The translations under genes and the position numbers were made by a program. The notes beneath the pieces were generated by a model. That model made no database searches. It saw nothing but the letters and a program-made list of their open reading frames with translations, and was not told where the DNA came from. A stretch of DNA of 64,000 nt from Chloracidobacterium sp. N (GTDB lineage: Bacteria; Acidobacteriota; Blastocatellia; Chloracidobacteriales; Chloracidobacteriaceae). Positions 46,790 through 55,407 of the stretch are shown here, one piece after another. Within the stretch, counting starts at the first letter, position 1, and every line of letters starts with the position of its first letter. The stretch spans positions 992,001 through 1,056,000 of the forward strand of contig NZ_CP072643.1 of assembly GCF_018304765.1 (NCBI RefSeq), written 5' to 3'.

Positions 46790-49700
46790 TCACCTGTCGT
46801 TGGCCTTGATTTTTGCGGCCCGCTCCTCAAGCTGCTCCGCTTCGGTAGTCCGCTGCGTCGCACGATAGAGTAGGGCCAGGTTTCTGAGGCTTGTCGCCAC
46901 ATCAGGATGGTCAGGGCCCAAAGCCTTCTCGCGGATGACCAGGGAACGCCTGTAGAGCGGCTCGGCCTGCGCGTACTGCCCTTGGGCATAGTAAAGCAGG
47001 GCCAAGTTGTGCAGGCTCTGCGCCACGTCGGGATGGTCGGAGCCCAAGGCCTTCTCCCTGATCTCCAGCGCACGCCTGTAGAGCGGCTCCGCCTGAGCGT
47101 ACTGACCTTGCTTGTCGTAGAGCAGGGCCAGGTCGCTCAGGCTTTTCGCTACATCGGGATGGTCAGAACCCAGGGCCTTCTCCCGGATGGCCAGCGCGCG
47201 CCTGTAGAGCGGTTCCGCTTGGGCGTGTTGACCTTGGTCTCGATAGATACCAGCCAGGTTGTTCAGACTTGTTGCCACAGCGGGATGGTCAGAACCCAAG
47301 GTCTTTTCCGTGATGACCAGCGCACGTTTGAAGAGTGGCTCGGCTTGGGTGTACTGACCTTGGTTGGCGTAGAGCAGTGCCAAGTTGTTTAGGCTCGTCG
47401 CCACAGCGGGATGGTCAGTACCCAGAGCCTTCTCCATAATGGCTATTGAGCGTCTGAAGAGCGGCTCTGCCTGGAGGTACTGACCTTGGGCTTGGTAAAG
47501 CCCGGCCAGGTTGTTCAGGTTTGCCGCCACAGCAGGATGGTTGGGACCTAGAGCCTTCTCCCCAATAGCCAGCGCACGTTTGAAGAGTGGCTCGGCTTGG
47601 GTGTACTGACCTTGGGAATAATAAAGCCTAGCTAGGAGGGTTAGGCTCATTGCCACAGTGCGGTGTTCGGAACCCAAGGACTTCTCTTGGATGGTCAGCG
47701 CGCGCTTGTAGAGCGGCTCCGCTTGGGCGTACCGCCCTTGGGCATCGTAGAGCCTGGCCAGATTGTTCAGGCTCCTTGCTACATCGAGATGGTCAGGGCC
47801 CAGAGCCTTCTCCCGGATGGCCAGCGCACGCCTGTGGAGTGACTCGGCCTGGGCGTACTGTTTTTGGGTTTGATAGAGTTCAGCCAAGTCGTTCAGGCTC
47901 GTTGCTACACCGGGATGGTCGGGCCCCAAGGTTTTCTCCTGGATAGCCAACACGCGTCTGAAAAGTGGCTCCGCTTGGGCATAATGAGCTTGGTCTTGAT
48001 AGATACCAGCTAGGTTGTTCAGGTTCGCCGCCACGTTGGGATGGTCGGGACCCAGAGTTTTTTCCAGGATGTCCAACGCGCGCTTAAAGAGTGGCTCCGC
48101 TTGGGTGTACTGGCGTTGGTTGGCGTAGAGCACAGCCAGGTTGTTCAGGCTTGTCGCCACATCGGGATGGTCGGAACCCAAAGCTTTCTCCCGGATGGCC
48201 AGCGCGTGCTTGTAAAGCGGCTCTGCTTGGGCGTGCTGACCCTGCTTGGCATATAGCCCAGCCAAGTTGCTTAGGCTCGTGGCCACATCGGGATGATTTG
48301 AACCTAGGTTCTTCTCCATAATGGTCAGCGCGCGCCTGTAGAGCGGCTCCGCCTCGGCGTACTGACCTTGCTCGGCGTAGAGCAGAGCCAGGTTGTTCAG
48401 GCTCTTCGCCACATTGGGATGGTCAGGGCCCAAAGCTTTCTCCTGGATGGTCAGCGCACGTCTGTAGAGCGACTCCGCTTGAGCGTCTTGCCCTTGGGCT
48501 CGATAGAGACCAGCCAGGTTGCTCAGGCTTGTTGCCACAGTGGGATGGTCGGGACCCAGGGCCTTCTCCCGGATAACCAGAGCGCGCTTGTAGAGTGGCC
48601 CCGCTTGGCCATACTGCCCTTGGTCTCGATAGATGGTAGCCAGGTTGTTCAGGCTCGTTGCCACATCGGGATGGTCCGAACCTAGGGCTTTCTCCAAGAT
48701 AGTCAACGCGCGCCTGTAGAGAGGTTCCGCTTGGGCATGCTGACCCTGAGCTTGATAGATGCCAGCCAGGTTGTTCAGGCTCAGTGCGACATCGGGATGG
48801 TTGGGGCCTAGTGCCTTCTCCCGGAGAACCAGAGCGCGTTTGTAGAGTGGCTCCGCTTGAGCATATTGCCCTTGGTCTCGATAGAGACCAGCCAGGTTGC
48901 TCAGGCTCGTCACCACATCGGGATGGTCGGGTCCTAGCGCCTTCTCCAAGATAGTCAGTGCGCGCCTGTAGAGCGGCTCGGCCTGGGTGTACTGACCCTG
49001 AGCCTGATAGATACCAGCCAGGTTGTTCAGGCTCGCTGCCACATCGGGATGGTCGGGACCCAGGGCCTTCTCCCGGATAACCAGAGCGCGCTTGAAGAGT
49101 GGCTCGGCCTGGGCATACTGACCTTGGTCTCGATAGATGGTAGCCAGGTTGTTCAGGCTCGTCACCACATCGGGATGGTCGGGTCCTAGCGCCTTCTCCA
49201 AGATAGTCAGTGCGCGCCTGTAGAGCAGCTCGGCCTGGGTGTACTGACCCTGAGCCTGATAGATACCAGCCAGGTTGTTCAGGCTCTTCGCCATATTGGG
49301 AGAGGGTGGGCCCGGGAGCTTCTCCAAGATTGTCAACGCGTGCCTGAAGAGCGGCTCCGCTTGGACGTACTGACCTTGGGCTCGATAGAGTTCAGCCAGG
49401 TTGTTCAGACTCATCGCCACATCGGGATGGTCAGAGCCCAAGGCCTTTTCCCGGATAGTCAGTGCACGCCTGTAGAGCGGCTCGGCTTGGGCGTGTTGAC
49501 CTTGGGCTTTATAGAGGGCAGCCAGGTTGCCTAAGCTCGTCGCCACACTGGGATGGTCGGGGCCTAGCGCCTTCTCCAGGATAGTCAGTGCGCGCCTGTA
49601 GAGCGGTTCGGCCTGGGCGTACTGCCCTTGGGCTTGATAGATACCAGCCAGGTTGTTCAGGCTCAGTGCGACACCGGGATGGTTGGGGCCTAGTGCCTTC

Positions 49701-52700
49701 TCCCGGAGAACCAGAGCGCGTTTGTAGAATGGCTCCGCTTGAGCATATTGCCCTTGGGCTTGATAAAGACCAGCCAGGTTGTTCAGGCTCGTTGCCACAT
49801 CGGGATGGTCGGAACCCAGAGCCTTCTCCATGATAGCTAGCGAGCGTCTGTAGAGCCGCTCGGCTTGGGCATACTGACCTTGGTCTCGATAGAGACCAGC
49901 CAGGTTGTGCAGGCTCGCCGCCACGTTGGGATGGTCGGAACCCAGAGCCCTCTCCCGGATGGTCAGCGCACGCTTGAGGAGCGGCTCCGCTTGGGCGTAA
50001 CGCCCTTGTTCTCGATACAGTTCAGCCAGGTTGTTCAGGATTGATGCCACATCGGAGTGGTCGGGACCCAGGGCCTTCTCCAGGATGACCAGCGCACGCT
50101 TGTAAAGCGGCTCCGCTTGGGCGTACTGACCTTGGGCTTTGTAGAGCGCCGCCAAGTTGTTCAGGCCCGTCGCCACTTTGGGATGGTCGTGGCCCAAGGC
50201 CTTCTCCCAGATAACCAGCGCACGCTTGTAGAGTGGCTCCGCTTGGGCGTAACGTCCCTGTTCTCGATAGAGTTCAGCCAGGCTGTTCAGGCTCGTTGCC
50301 ACATCGGGGTGGTCGTGGCCAAGAGCTTTCTCCCGGATGGTCAGTGCACGCCTGTAGAGTGGCTCCGCCTCGGCATACTGACCTCGGGAATTGTAGATCA
50401 CGGCCAAGTTGTTCAGGCTTGTCGCCACATCGGGATGGTCGGAGCCAAAGGCCTTTTCCCTGATCTCCAGCGTACGTCTGTAGAGTGGCTCCGCTTGGGC
50501 GTACTGCCCTTGGGCTTGATAGAGACCAGCCAGGTTGTTCAGGCTCGTTGCCACATCGGGGTGGTCGTGGCCCAAGACCTTCTCCCGGATAATCAGTGCA
50601 CGCCTGTAGAGTGGCTCCGCCTCGGCATACTGACCTCGGGAATTGTAGATCACGGCCAAGTTGTTCAGGCTTGTCGCCACATCGGGATGGTCGGAGCCAA
50701 AGGCCTTTTCCCTGATCTCCAGCGTACGTCTGTAGAGTGGCTCCGCTTGGGCGTACTGCCCTTGGTCTTGATAGAGACCAGCCAGGTTGTTCAGGCTCGT
50801 TGCCACATCGGGGTGGTCGTGGCCCAAGACCTTCTCCCGGATAATCAGTGCACGCCTGTAGAGTGGCTCCGCCTCGGCATACTGACCTCGGGAATTGTAG
50901 ATCACGGCCAAGTTGTTCAGGCTTGTCGCCACATCGGGATGGTCGGAGCCAAAGGCCTTTTCCCTGATCTCCAGCGTACGCCTGTAGAGTAGCTCCGCTT
51001 GGGCGTACTGCCCTTGGGCTTGATAGAGACCAGCCAGGTTGTTCAGGCTTGTTGCCACTTTAGGGTGGTCGGGGCCCAGAACCTTCTCCCGGATAGCCAG
51101 CGCGCGCCTGTAGAGCGGCTCCGCTTGGGCGTAAAGCCCTTGTTCTCGATATAGTTCAGCCAAGTTGTTCAGGATCGACGCCACATCGGAGTGGTCGGGA
51201 CCCAGGGCCTTCTCCAGGATGACCAGCGCACGCTTGTAAAGCGGCTCCGCTTGGGCGTACTGACTCTGGGCATCGTAGAGCAGGGCTAGGTTGTTCAGGT
51301 TTGTTGCCACAGCAGGGTGGTCGGAACCCAGAGTCTTCTCTGTTATGACTAGCGCGCGTTTGTAGAGCGGCTCGGCTTGGGCGTACTGACCTTGGTTGGC
51401 GTAGAGCAGCGCCAAGTTGTTCAGGCTCTGCGCCACATCGGGATGGTCAGGACCCAAGGCTTTCTCCAAGATAGCCAGCGCACGTTTGTGGAGCGGCTCG
51501 GCCTGGGCGTACTGCCCTTGGGCATAGTAGAGCATGGCTAGGTTGTTCAGGCTCTGTGCCACGTCAGGATGGTCAGGACCCAAGGCCTTCTCCCGAATGG
51601 CCAGCGCACGCTTGTAGAGCGGCTCCGCTTGGGCATGCCGGCCTTGGTTGTAGTAAAACGCAGCCAGGTTGTTCAAGCTCGTCGCCACATCGGGATGGTC
51701 CGCGCCCAAGACCTTCTCCCAGATGGCCAGCGCGCGTTTGTAGAGCGGCTCGGCTTGGGTGTGCCGGCCTTGGTTGTCGTAGAGCGCAGCCAGGTTGTTC
51801 AGTCCCGTCGCCACTTTGGGATGGTCGGGGCCCAAGGCCTTCTCCCAGATAACCAGCGCACGCTTGTAGAGTGGCTCTGCTTGGGCGTACTGACCCTGCT
51901 TGGCATAGAGCAGGGCTAGGTTGTTCAGGTTCTGCGCCACATCGGGATGGTCGGGGCCTAGAACCTTCTCCCGGATAGCTAGCGCGCGCCTGTAGAGCGG
52001 CTCCGCTTGGGAGTATTGAACTTGGCCTCGAAAAAGTTCAGCCAAGTTGTACAGGCTGGTTGCCACATGGGGATGGTTAGGACCCAAGGTCTTCTCCCAC
52101 ATAGCCAACGCGCGCCTGTAGAGCGGCTCTGCTTGGGCGTACTGACCCTGAGCTCTATAGAGATCGGCCAGGTTATGCAGGCTCTGTGCTACATCGGGGT
52201 GGTCGGAACCCAAGGTCTTCTCCCGGATAGCCAAAGCACGCTTGTAGAACGGCTCCGCTTGGGCGTACTGACCTTGACCTTGATAGATAACAGCTAGGTT
52301 GTTCAGGCTCGTCGCCACATCGGGATGGTCGGGGCCCAGAGTCTTCTCCCGGATAGCCAACGCGCGTTTGTGGAGCGGCTCGGCTTGGGCATACTGACCT
52401 TGGGCTTTGTAGAGACTAGCTATGTTGTTTAGGCTCGTTGCTACTTTGGGGTGGTTGGGGCCCAGAGACTTCTCCAAGATAGCCAACGCACGCTTGTAGA
52501 GTGGCTCGGCTTGGGCGTACTGACCTTGGTCTTGATAGAGACTAGCCAGGTTGTTCAGGCTCGTTGCCACATTGGGATGGTCAGGGCCTAGAACCTTCTC
52601 CCGGATGGCCAGCGCGCGCCTGTGAAGTGGCTCCGCTTGGGCGTACTGACCTTGGGCATTGTAGATCACGGCCAGGTTGTTCAGGATCTTCGCCACATTG

Positions 52701-52906
52701 AGATGGTCCGGCCCAACGCTTTTCTCAACAACCTCCAGCGCCTTTTTGGCAACCACGACGGCTTGGTCATATTTACCGGCCTGATAAAGCTTTATGACTT
52801 CTTGGTTGAGCGTCTCCCAGTCGCTGCCTGTGCCTTGGGCGTAGGCCATAGCACCAGTCAGGCAAAGCACGGCAGCCAGAGCCATTACCTGTATCCGTTT
52901 GATCAT
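46790..52906 (-). CDS. Giant exported TPR protein (module B, about 46 repeats)
   Basis: A 2038-residue protein: signal peptide (VMALAAVLCLTGAMAYA), the WETLNQEVIKLYQAGKYDQA cap and about 46 kinesin-light-chain-type TPRs of exactly 42 residues, ending in a short charged tail like that of the smaller paralogues. No other domain is seen. Such an array would form a long superhelix, perhaps a periplasmic scaffold or surface fibre. Three adjacent pairs of repeats (50279-51034) are almost the same at 252-bp spacing, so the array is still expanding. GGGGAG precedes ATG 52906. The frame is intact over 6.1 kb, which argues that it is under selection. Assembly collapse or expansion of the repeats cannot be excluded. 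Confidence 0.85.
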   Translation of the reverse strand: MIKRIQVMALAAVLCLTGAMAYAQGTGSDWETLNQEVIKLYQAGKYDQAVVVAKKALEVVEKSVGPDHLNVAKILNNLAVIYNAQGQYAQAEPLHRRALAIREKVLGPDHPNVATSLNNLASLYQDQGQYAQAEPLYKRALAILEKSLGPNHPKVATSLNNIASLYKAQGQYAQAEPLHKRALAIREKTLGPDHPDVATSLNNLAVIYQGQGQYAQAEPFYKRALAIREKTLGSDHPDVAQSLHNLADLYRAQGQYAQAEPLYRRALAMWEKTLGPNHPHVATSLYNLAELFRGQVQYSQAEPLYRRALAIREKVLGPDHPDVAQNLNNLALLYAKQGQYAQAEPLYKRALVIWEKALGPDHPKVATGLNNLAALYDNQGRHTQAEPLYKRALAIWEKVLGADHPDVATSLNNLAAFYYNQGRHAQAEPLYKRALAIREKALGPDHPDVAQSLNNLAMLYYAQGQYAQAEPLHKRALAILEKALGPDHPDVAQSLNNLALLYANQGQYAQAEPLYKRALVITEKTLGSDHPAVATNLNNLALLYDAQSQYAQAEPLYKRALVILEKALGPDHSDVASILNNLAELYREQGLYAQAEPLYRRALAIREKVLGPDHPKVATSLNNLAGLYQAQGQYAQAELLYRRTLEIREKAFGSDHPDVATSLNNLAVIYNSRGQYAEAEPLYRRALIIREKVLGHDHPDVATSLNNLAGLYQDQGQYAQAEPLYRRTLEIREKAFGSDHPDVATSLNNLAVIYNSRGQYAEAEPLYRRALIIREKVLGHDHPDVATSLNNLAGLYQAQGQYAQAEPLYRRTLEIREKAFGSDHPDVATSLNNLAVIYNSRGQYAEAEPLYRRALTIREKALGHDHPDVATSLNSLAELYREQGRYAQAEPLYKRALVIWEKALGHDHPKVATGLNNLAALYKAQGQYAQAEPLYKRALVILEKALGPDHSDVASILNNLAELYREQGRYAQAEPLLKRALTIRERALGSDHPNVAASLHNLAGLYRDQGQYAQAERLYRRSLAIMEKALGSDHPDVATSLNNLAGLYQAQGQYAQAEPFYKRALVLREKALGPNHPGVALSLNNLAGIYQAQGQYAQAEPLYRRALTILEKALGPDHPSVATSLGNLAALYKAQGQHAQAEPLYRRALTIREKALGSDHPDVAMSLNNLAELYRAQGQYVQAEPLFRHALTILEKLPGPPSPNMAKSLNNLAGIYQAQGQYTQAELLYRRALTILEKALGPDHPDVVTSLNNLATIYRDQGQYAQAEPLFKRALVIREKALGPDHPDVAASLNNLAGIYQAQGQYTQAEPLYRRALTILEKALGPDHPDVVTSLSNLAGLYRDQGQYAQAEPLYKRALVLREKALGPNHPDVALSLNNLAGIYQAQGQHAQAEPLYRRALTILEKALGSDHPDVATSLNNLATIYRDQGQYGQAGPLYKRALVIREKALGPDHPTVATSLSNLAGLYRAQGQDAQAESLYRRALTIQEKALGPDHPNVAKSLNNLALLYAEQGQYAEAEPLYRRALTIMEKNLGSNHPDVATSLSNLAGLYAKQGQHAQAEPLYKHALAIREKALGSDHPDVATSLNNLAVLYANQRQYTQAEPLFKRALDILEKTLGPDHPNVAANLNNLAGIYQDQAHYAQAEPLFRRVLAIQEKTLGPDHPGVATSLNDLAELYQTQKQYAQAESLHRRALAIREKALGPDHLDVARSLNNLARLYDAQGRYAQAEPLYKRALTIQEKSLGSEHRTVAMSLTLLARLYYSQGQYTQAEPLFKRALAIGEKALGPNHPAVAANLNNLAGLYQAQGQYLQAEPLFRRSIAIMEKALGTDHPAVATSLNNLALLYANQGQYTQAEPLFKRALVITEKTLGSDHPAVATSLNNLAGIYRDQGQHAQAEPLYRRALAIREKALGSDHPDVAKSLSDLALLYDKQGQYAQAEPLYRRALEIREKALGSDHPDVAQSLHNLALLYYAQGQYAQAEPLYRRSLVIREKALGPDHPDVATSLRNLALLYRATQRTTEAEQLEERAAKIKANDR
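50279..51034. repeat. Three 252-bp higher-order repeats inside the giant TPR gene
   Basis: Units 50279-50530, 50531-50782 and 50783-51034, each two TPRs long. Each contains the unusual pairs GSDHPDVATSLNNLAVIYNS and RRTLEIREKAF. Differences are only a few bases (for example TTGGGCTTGAT against TTGGTCTTGAT). Confidence 0.85.
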
Positions 52907-53015
52907 AGGCGCTCCCCGCAGACACCCAACCACTTTGTCGCCGGCTGGTTGCCTTATCACGTTTTAGGTTTTGTGACATTTAGAATCATTTTTTTTTCGG
53001 GTTGTAAACAGGTTT

Positions 53016-53103
53016 GTAGCGAGTGGTGAGTAGCAAATAGCAAATAGCGAATAGCGAGTAGCGAGTGGTGAATGGCGAGTGGTGAGTAGCGAGTGGCGAG
53101 TAG
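53016..53103. repeat. Degenerate heptamer array 3
   Basis: About 12 copies of AGCGAGT/GGTGAGT/AGCAAAT-like heptamers, at the position corresponding to array 1 in module A. It lies in the 52907-53312 gap. Confidence 0.7.
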
Positions 53104-53105
53104 GT

Positions 53106-53312
53106 GGAAGTGGGGGATGTTTTGAGGGGTGCTCTGAAGCAGGCACAGTCGTTGTTGTGAAGCCGAACGGATTGTTTCCCGCCGTCGCTGGTCGTACGCA
53201 CTCAGCCGGTGTTTGCGGATAATCGTGTAGCCGGCGAAAATGACACCCGAAAACAATCCGGGTAGCTCTGGCGGCTACACGACGGAACAAGCCCACCAAC
53301 GAGGAGAACGAC
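53106..53312. repeat. Duplicated leader of the toxin-antitoxin operon, copy 2
   Basis: Nearly the same as 44925-45127 and ending in the same CGAGGAGAACGAC-ATG. 53169-53218 is again the hemN-like fragment. The antitoxin genes that follow the two copies are much less alike than the leaders. Confidence 0.75.
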
Positions 53313-53558
53313 ATGACCGAAACGATTGCCCGCACGTTTCCGGTGACGGCCGTCCAGTCCAAATTGCCTGAACTTCTGGCTGGAATGGCCGGCGGCGAGG
53401 AACTGATCCTGACGGCTGATGGTGTGCCTGTCGCTGTCATCAAGCGCCTGGAGCGCACGAGTTGGCCAAGTGTTCCCGGCACAGCCAAGGACCGCCCGTT
53501 CTGGATGTCCCCCGATTTCGATGCCCCACTCGAAGACTTCGCGGAATATATGGAATGA
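53313..53558 (+). CDS. Phd/YefM-type antitoxin (module B)
   Basis: An 81-residue antitoxin (TFPVTAVQSKLPELLAGM, then GEELILTADGVPVAVIKRL and the acidic tail FDAPLEDFAEYME). It has the same fold as the module A antitoxin but is clearly diverged from it. Its stop overlaps the ATG of the truncated toxin (ATGA). Confidence 0.8.
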   Translation: MTETIARTFPVTAVQSKLPELLAGMAGGEELILTADGVPVAVIKRLERTSWPSVPGTAKDRPFWMSPDFDAPLEDFAEYME

Positions 53559-53704
53559 ACTTCGACTGCCTGACCGCGCTGCCATTTCACCACCGCGATC
53601 CATTTGACCGGATGTTGGTTGCTCAGTCGCTGATCGAGGGCATGCCGCTCCTCAGCGCCGACACGATTTTCGACGCTTACGGCGTAAACCGCATCTGGGA
53701 TTAG
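53555..53704 (+). pseudogene. PIN toxin with internal deletion
   Basis: 49 codons. It keeps the start (MNF) and the last 40 or so residues of a PIN toxin (LPFHHRDPFDRMLVAQ, then SADTIFDAYGVNRIWD). The middle, about 80 residues with the first Asp and the Glu of the active site, is missing, and the frame is preserved across the deletion. The product cannot be an active nuclease. Confidence 0.8.
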
Positions 53705-53779
53705 TGGGGAATGAGGAATGGCGGAATAGCGAGTGGCGAATGGCGAGTAGCGAGTGGCGAGTAGCGAGTGGTGAGTGGC
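53705..53779. repeat. Degenerate heptamer array 4
   Basis: GGCGAGT/AGCGAGT heptamers directly after the truncated toxin stop. It is inverted with respect to array 5, and the two bracket the antitoxin remnant. Confidence 0.7.
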
Positions 53780-53878
53780 AATGAGCTTCTCTGTGCCGCC
53801 GATGGCCAGGACCTTCTCCGGGTTCCGGCTGCCGTCGTCAAATCGTCACGGAAACTCCAGTGGCGCAAACTGATGCTC
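53780..53878 (+). pseudogene. Probable antitoxin gene remnant
   Basis: A short open stretch reading NELLCAADGQDLLRVPAAVV, then KLQWRK. It resembles the middle of small Phd-like antitoxins (GEELLLTADGxPxA). It has no proper start and no end. It lies between inverted heptamer arrays. Confidence 0.35.
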
Positions 53879-53948
53879 CATTCGCCACTCGCCACTCGCT
53901 ACCCACCACTCGCCACTCGCCACTCACCACTCGCCACTCGCCACTCAC
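53879..53948. repeat. Degenerate heptamer array 5, inverted
   Basis: ACTCGCC/ACTCACC heptamers, the reverse complement of the other four arrays. It runs into the last codons of hemN. Confidence 0.7.
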
Positions 53949-55171
53949 AGGGTCTTTGAGAAAACCGGGCGTGGCGCGTCGGTTTCCAGATAGGCGTCGA
54001 GTGTCATGCAGATGTTGCGCACGAAGGGGCGTCCCAACGGCGTGACAACCAGGCGTCCGGCGTCAAAGCAGATGAGGCCGTCGGCTTCCATTTCCCGGAA
54101 GGAAGCAAGCCGCCGCTCGAAGTCAGCCCCCAGGGTCGCCACCGGAAGCTCCATGTGGCACATCAGGTAACGAATCGCCTCCCGCCGCCGCTGGTCGTCC
54201 GCACTCAGCCGATGGCCGCGCACGACAGGCAGCTCCCCGTGGTCAAGGGCCGTCTGGTAACGTCCCAGCCGGGCATCATTCTGGGCATAGAACCCTTCCA
54301 GTTCGCTGATGCCGCTCATCCCAAAGGCAATGAGATTGGCCGCCGGACGCAGGGTGTAGCCCATGAAGTTGCGGTGGAGACGACGCTCGTAGGCCGCCAC
54401 AGCCAGCTCATCGTCCTGGCGCGCAAAGTGATCCATGCCAATCCACACGTACTCGTGGGCCGTCAGCCGCTGGCGCGCATCGTCAAACATGGCAAAGCGG
54501 GTGGCGACATCCGGCAGGTCTTCCGTACGGATGTGCCGCTGGCGCGGACGAAGTTTTGGCACGTGGGCGTAGTTGAACAGCGCCAGGCGGTCGGGACGCA
54601 GTTCCAGAACGGACGCAACCGTATGCTCGAACGTGGCGCGGGTCTGCCGGGGCAGTCCATACACCAGATCAAGGTTGATGCTTTCAAAGCCCACGTCCCG
54701 ACAGGCGGCATAGACCGCCTTCGTGAGGGCTTCCGGCTGATGCCGGCCAATGGCCGCCTGTACCTCCGGGTGGAAATCCTGGACGCCCAGACTGATGCGC
54801 CGGAAACCGAGTGACCGGATGTGCTTCAGTTGCGCCGGCGACGCAATGCGCGGGTCAATCTCGATGGACATTTCCCCGTTCCAGCCCAGGACAAAGGCTG
54901 CTTCCAGCAGACGCACGAGACGCTCCATCTGGCGCGCCGTCAGCGTGTTGGGCGTCCCACCACCCCAGTGCATCTGGACGACGCGCCGGTCGCGTCCGAG
55001 CTGTTCAACCACCAGCGCCACTTCCCGCGCCACCCGGTCAAGATAGGCATCCACGACTTCCGTCTTGCTGGTGACGGCGTTGTTGCAGCCACAGTAGTGG
55101 CACGCCATGGCGCAAAACGGCAGGTGCACGTAAAGGCAGAGATTCCGGGCGTCCGGCGTTTCCGAAAGCAC
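53945..55171 (-). CDS. hemN: Oxygen-independent coproporphyrinogen III oxidase-like radical SAM protein, N-terminally shortened
   Basis: 408 residues from GTG 55171. The radical SAM cluster CAMACHYCGC (Cys20, 24, 27), MHWGGGTPNTL, ISLGVQDFHPEVQ and INLDLVYGLPRQT are all HemN-type. HemN decarboxylates coproporphyrinogen III without oxygen in haem and chlorophyll synthesis. Normal proteins have about 50 more residues with a RYTSYPT motif. Here the upstream frame reads YTS-stop-PTVPAWSE, with amber TAG at 55232-55234 where Tyr is expected. There is no ribosome site at the GTG. It is therefore either a recent pseudogene or a shortened protein. Confidence 0.75.
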   Translation of the reverse strand: MLSETPDARNLCLYVHLPFCAMACHYCGCNNAVTSKTEVVDAYLDRVAREVALVVEQLGRDRRVVQMHWGGGTPNTLTARQMERLVRLLEAAFVLGWNGEMSIEIDPRIASPAQLKHIRSLGFRRISLGVQDFHPEVQAAIGRHQPEALTKAVYAACRDVGFESINLDLVYGLPRQTRATFEHTVASVLELRPDRLALFNYAHVPKLRPRQRHIRTEDLPDVATRFAMFDDARQRLTAHEYVWIGMDHFARQDDELAVAAYERRLHRNFMGYTLRPAANLIAFGMSGISELEGFYAQNDARLGRYQTALDHGELPVVRGHRLSADDQRRREAIRYLMCHMELPVATLGADFERRLASFREMEADGLICFDAGRLVVTPLGRPFVRNICMTLDAYLETDAPRPVFSKTL

Positions 55172-55260
55172 CTGAAGGGCCGCCCGGTAATCCGTCGCTC
55201 CAACCTGTTCACTCCACGCCGGGACAGTCGGCTAACTCGTGTAGCCCGGCCTAGGGCCGG

Positions 55261-55407
55261 CTATGTTATGGCATCCACGAAGCGGTAGTTGGTGTAACCA
55301 GCCGCCCGGATGGCCCCGCCAATGTAAGGGGCCCAGCTTGGCGGCCAGTTTCCAGCAATTTCTGCGCCGCCGCAGTGGTAGTTGGGTTGAAGCATCAGGA
55401 TTTTCAT
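55261..55407 (-). pseudogene. bchE: N-terminal stub of bchE (anaerobic Mg-protoporphyrin ester cyclase)
   Basis: ATG 55407 with GAGGA upstream, then 48 codons and TAG. The peptide contains [18 protein letters not shown] and YRFVDAIT, matching the start of BchE (usually [18 protein letters not shown] ... FVDAMT), a B12-binding radical SAM enzyme of bacteriochlorophyll synthesis. The remaining roughly 500 residues, including the SAM cluster, are gone; hemN-derived sequence starts almost immediately after. It is a clear gene relic. Confidence 0.75.

Noticed and set aside
53016-53103. Heptamer array considered as a CRISPR array
   Set aside because: The unit is only 7 bases, degenerate and without spacers.
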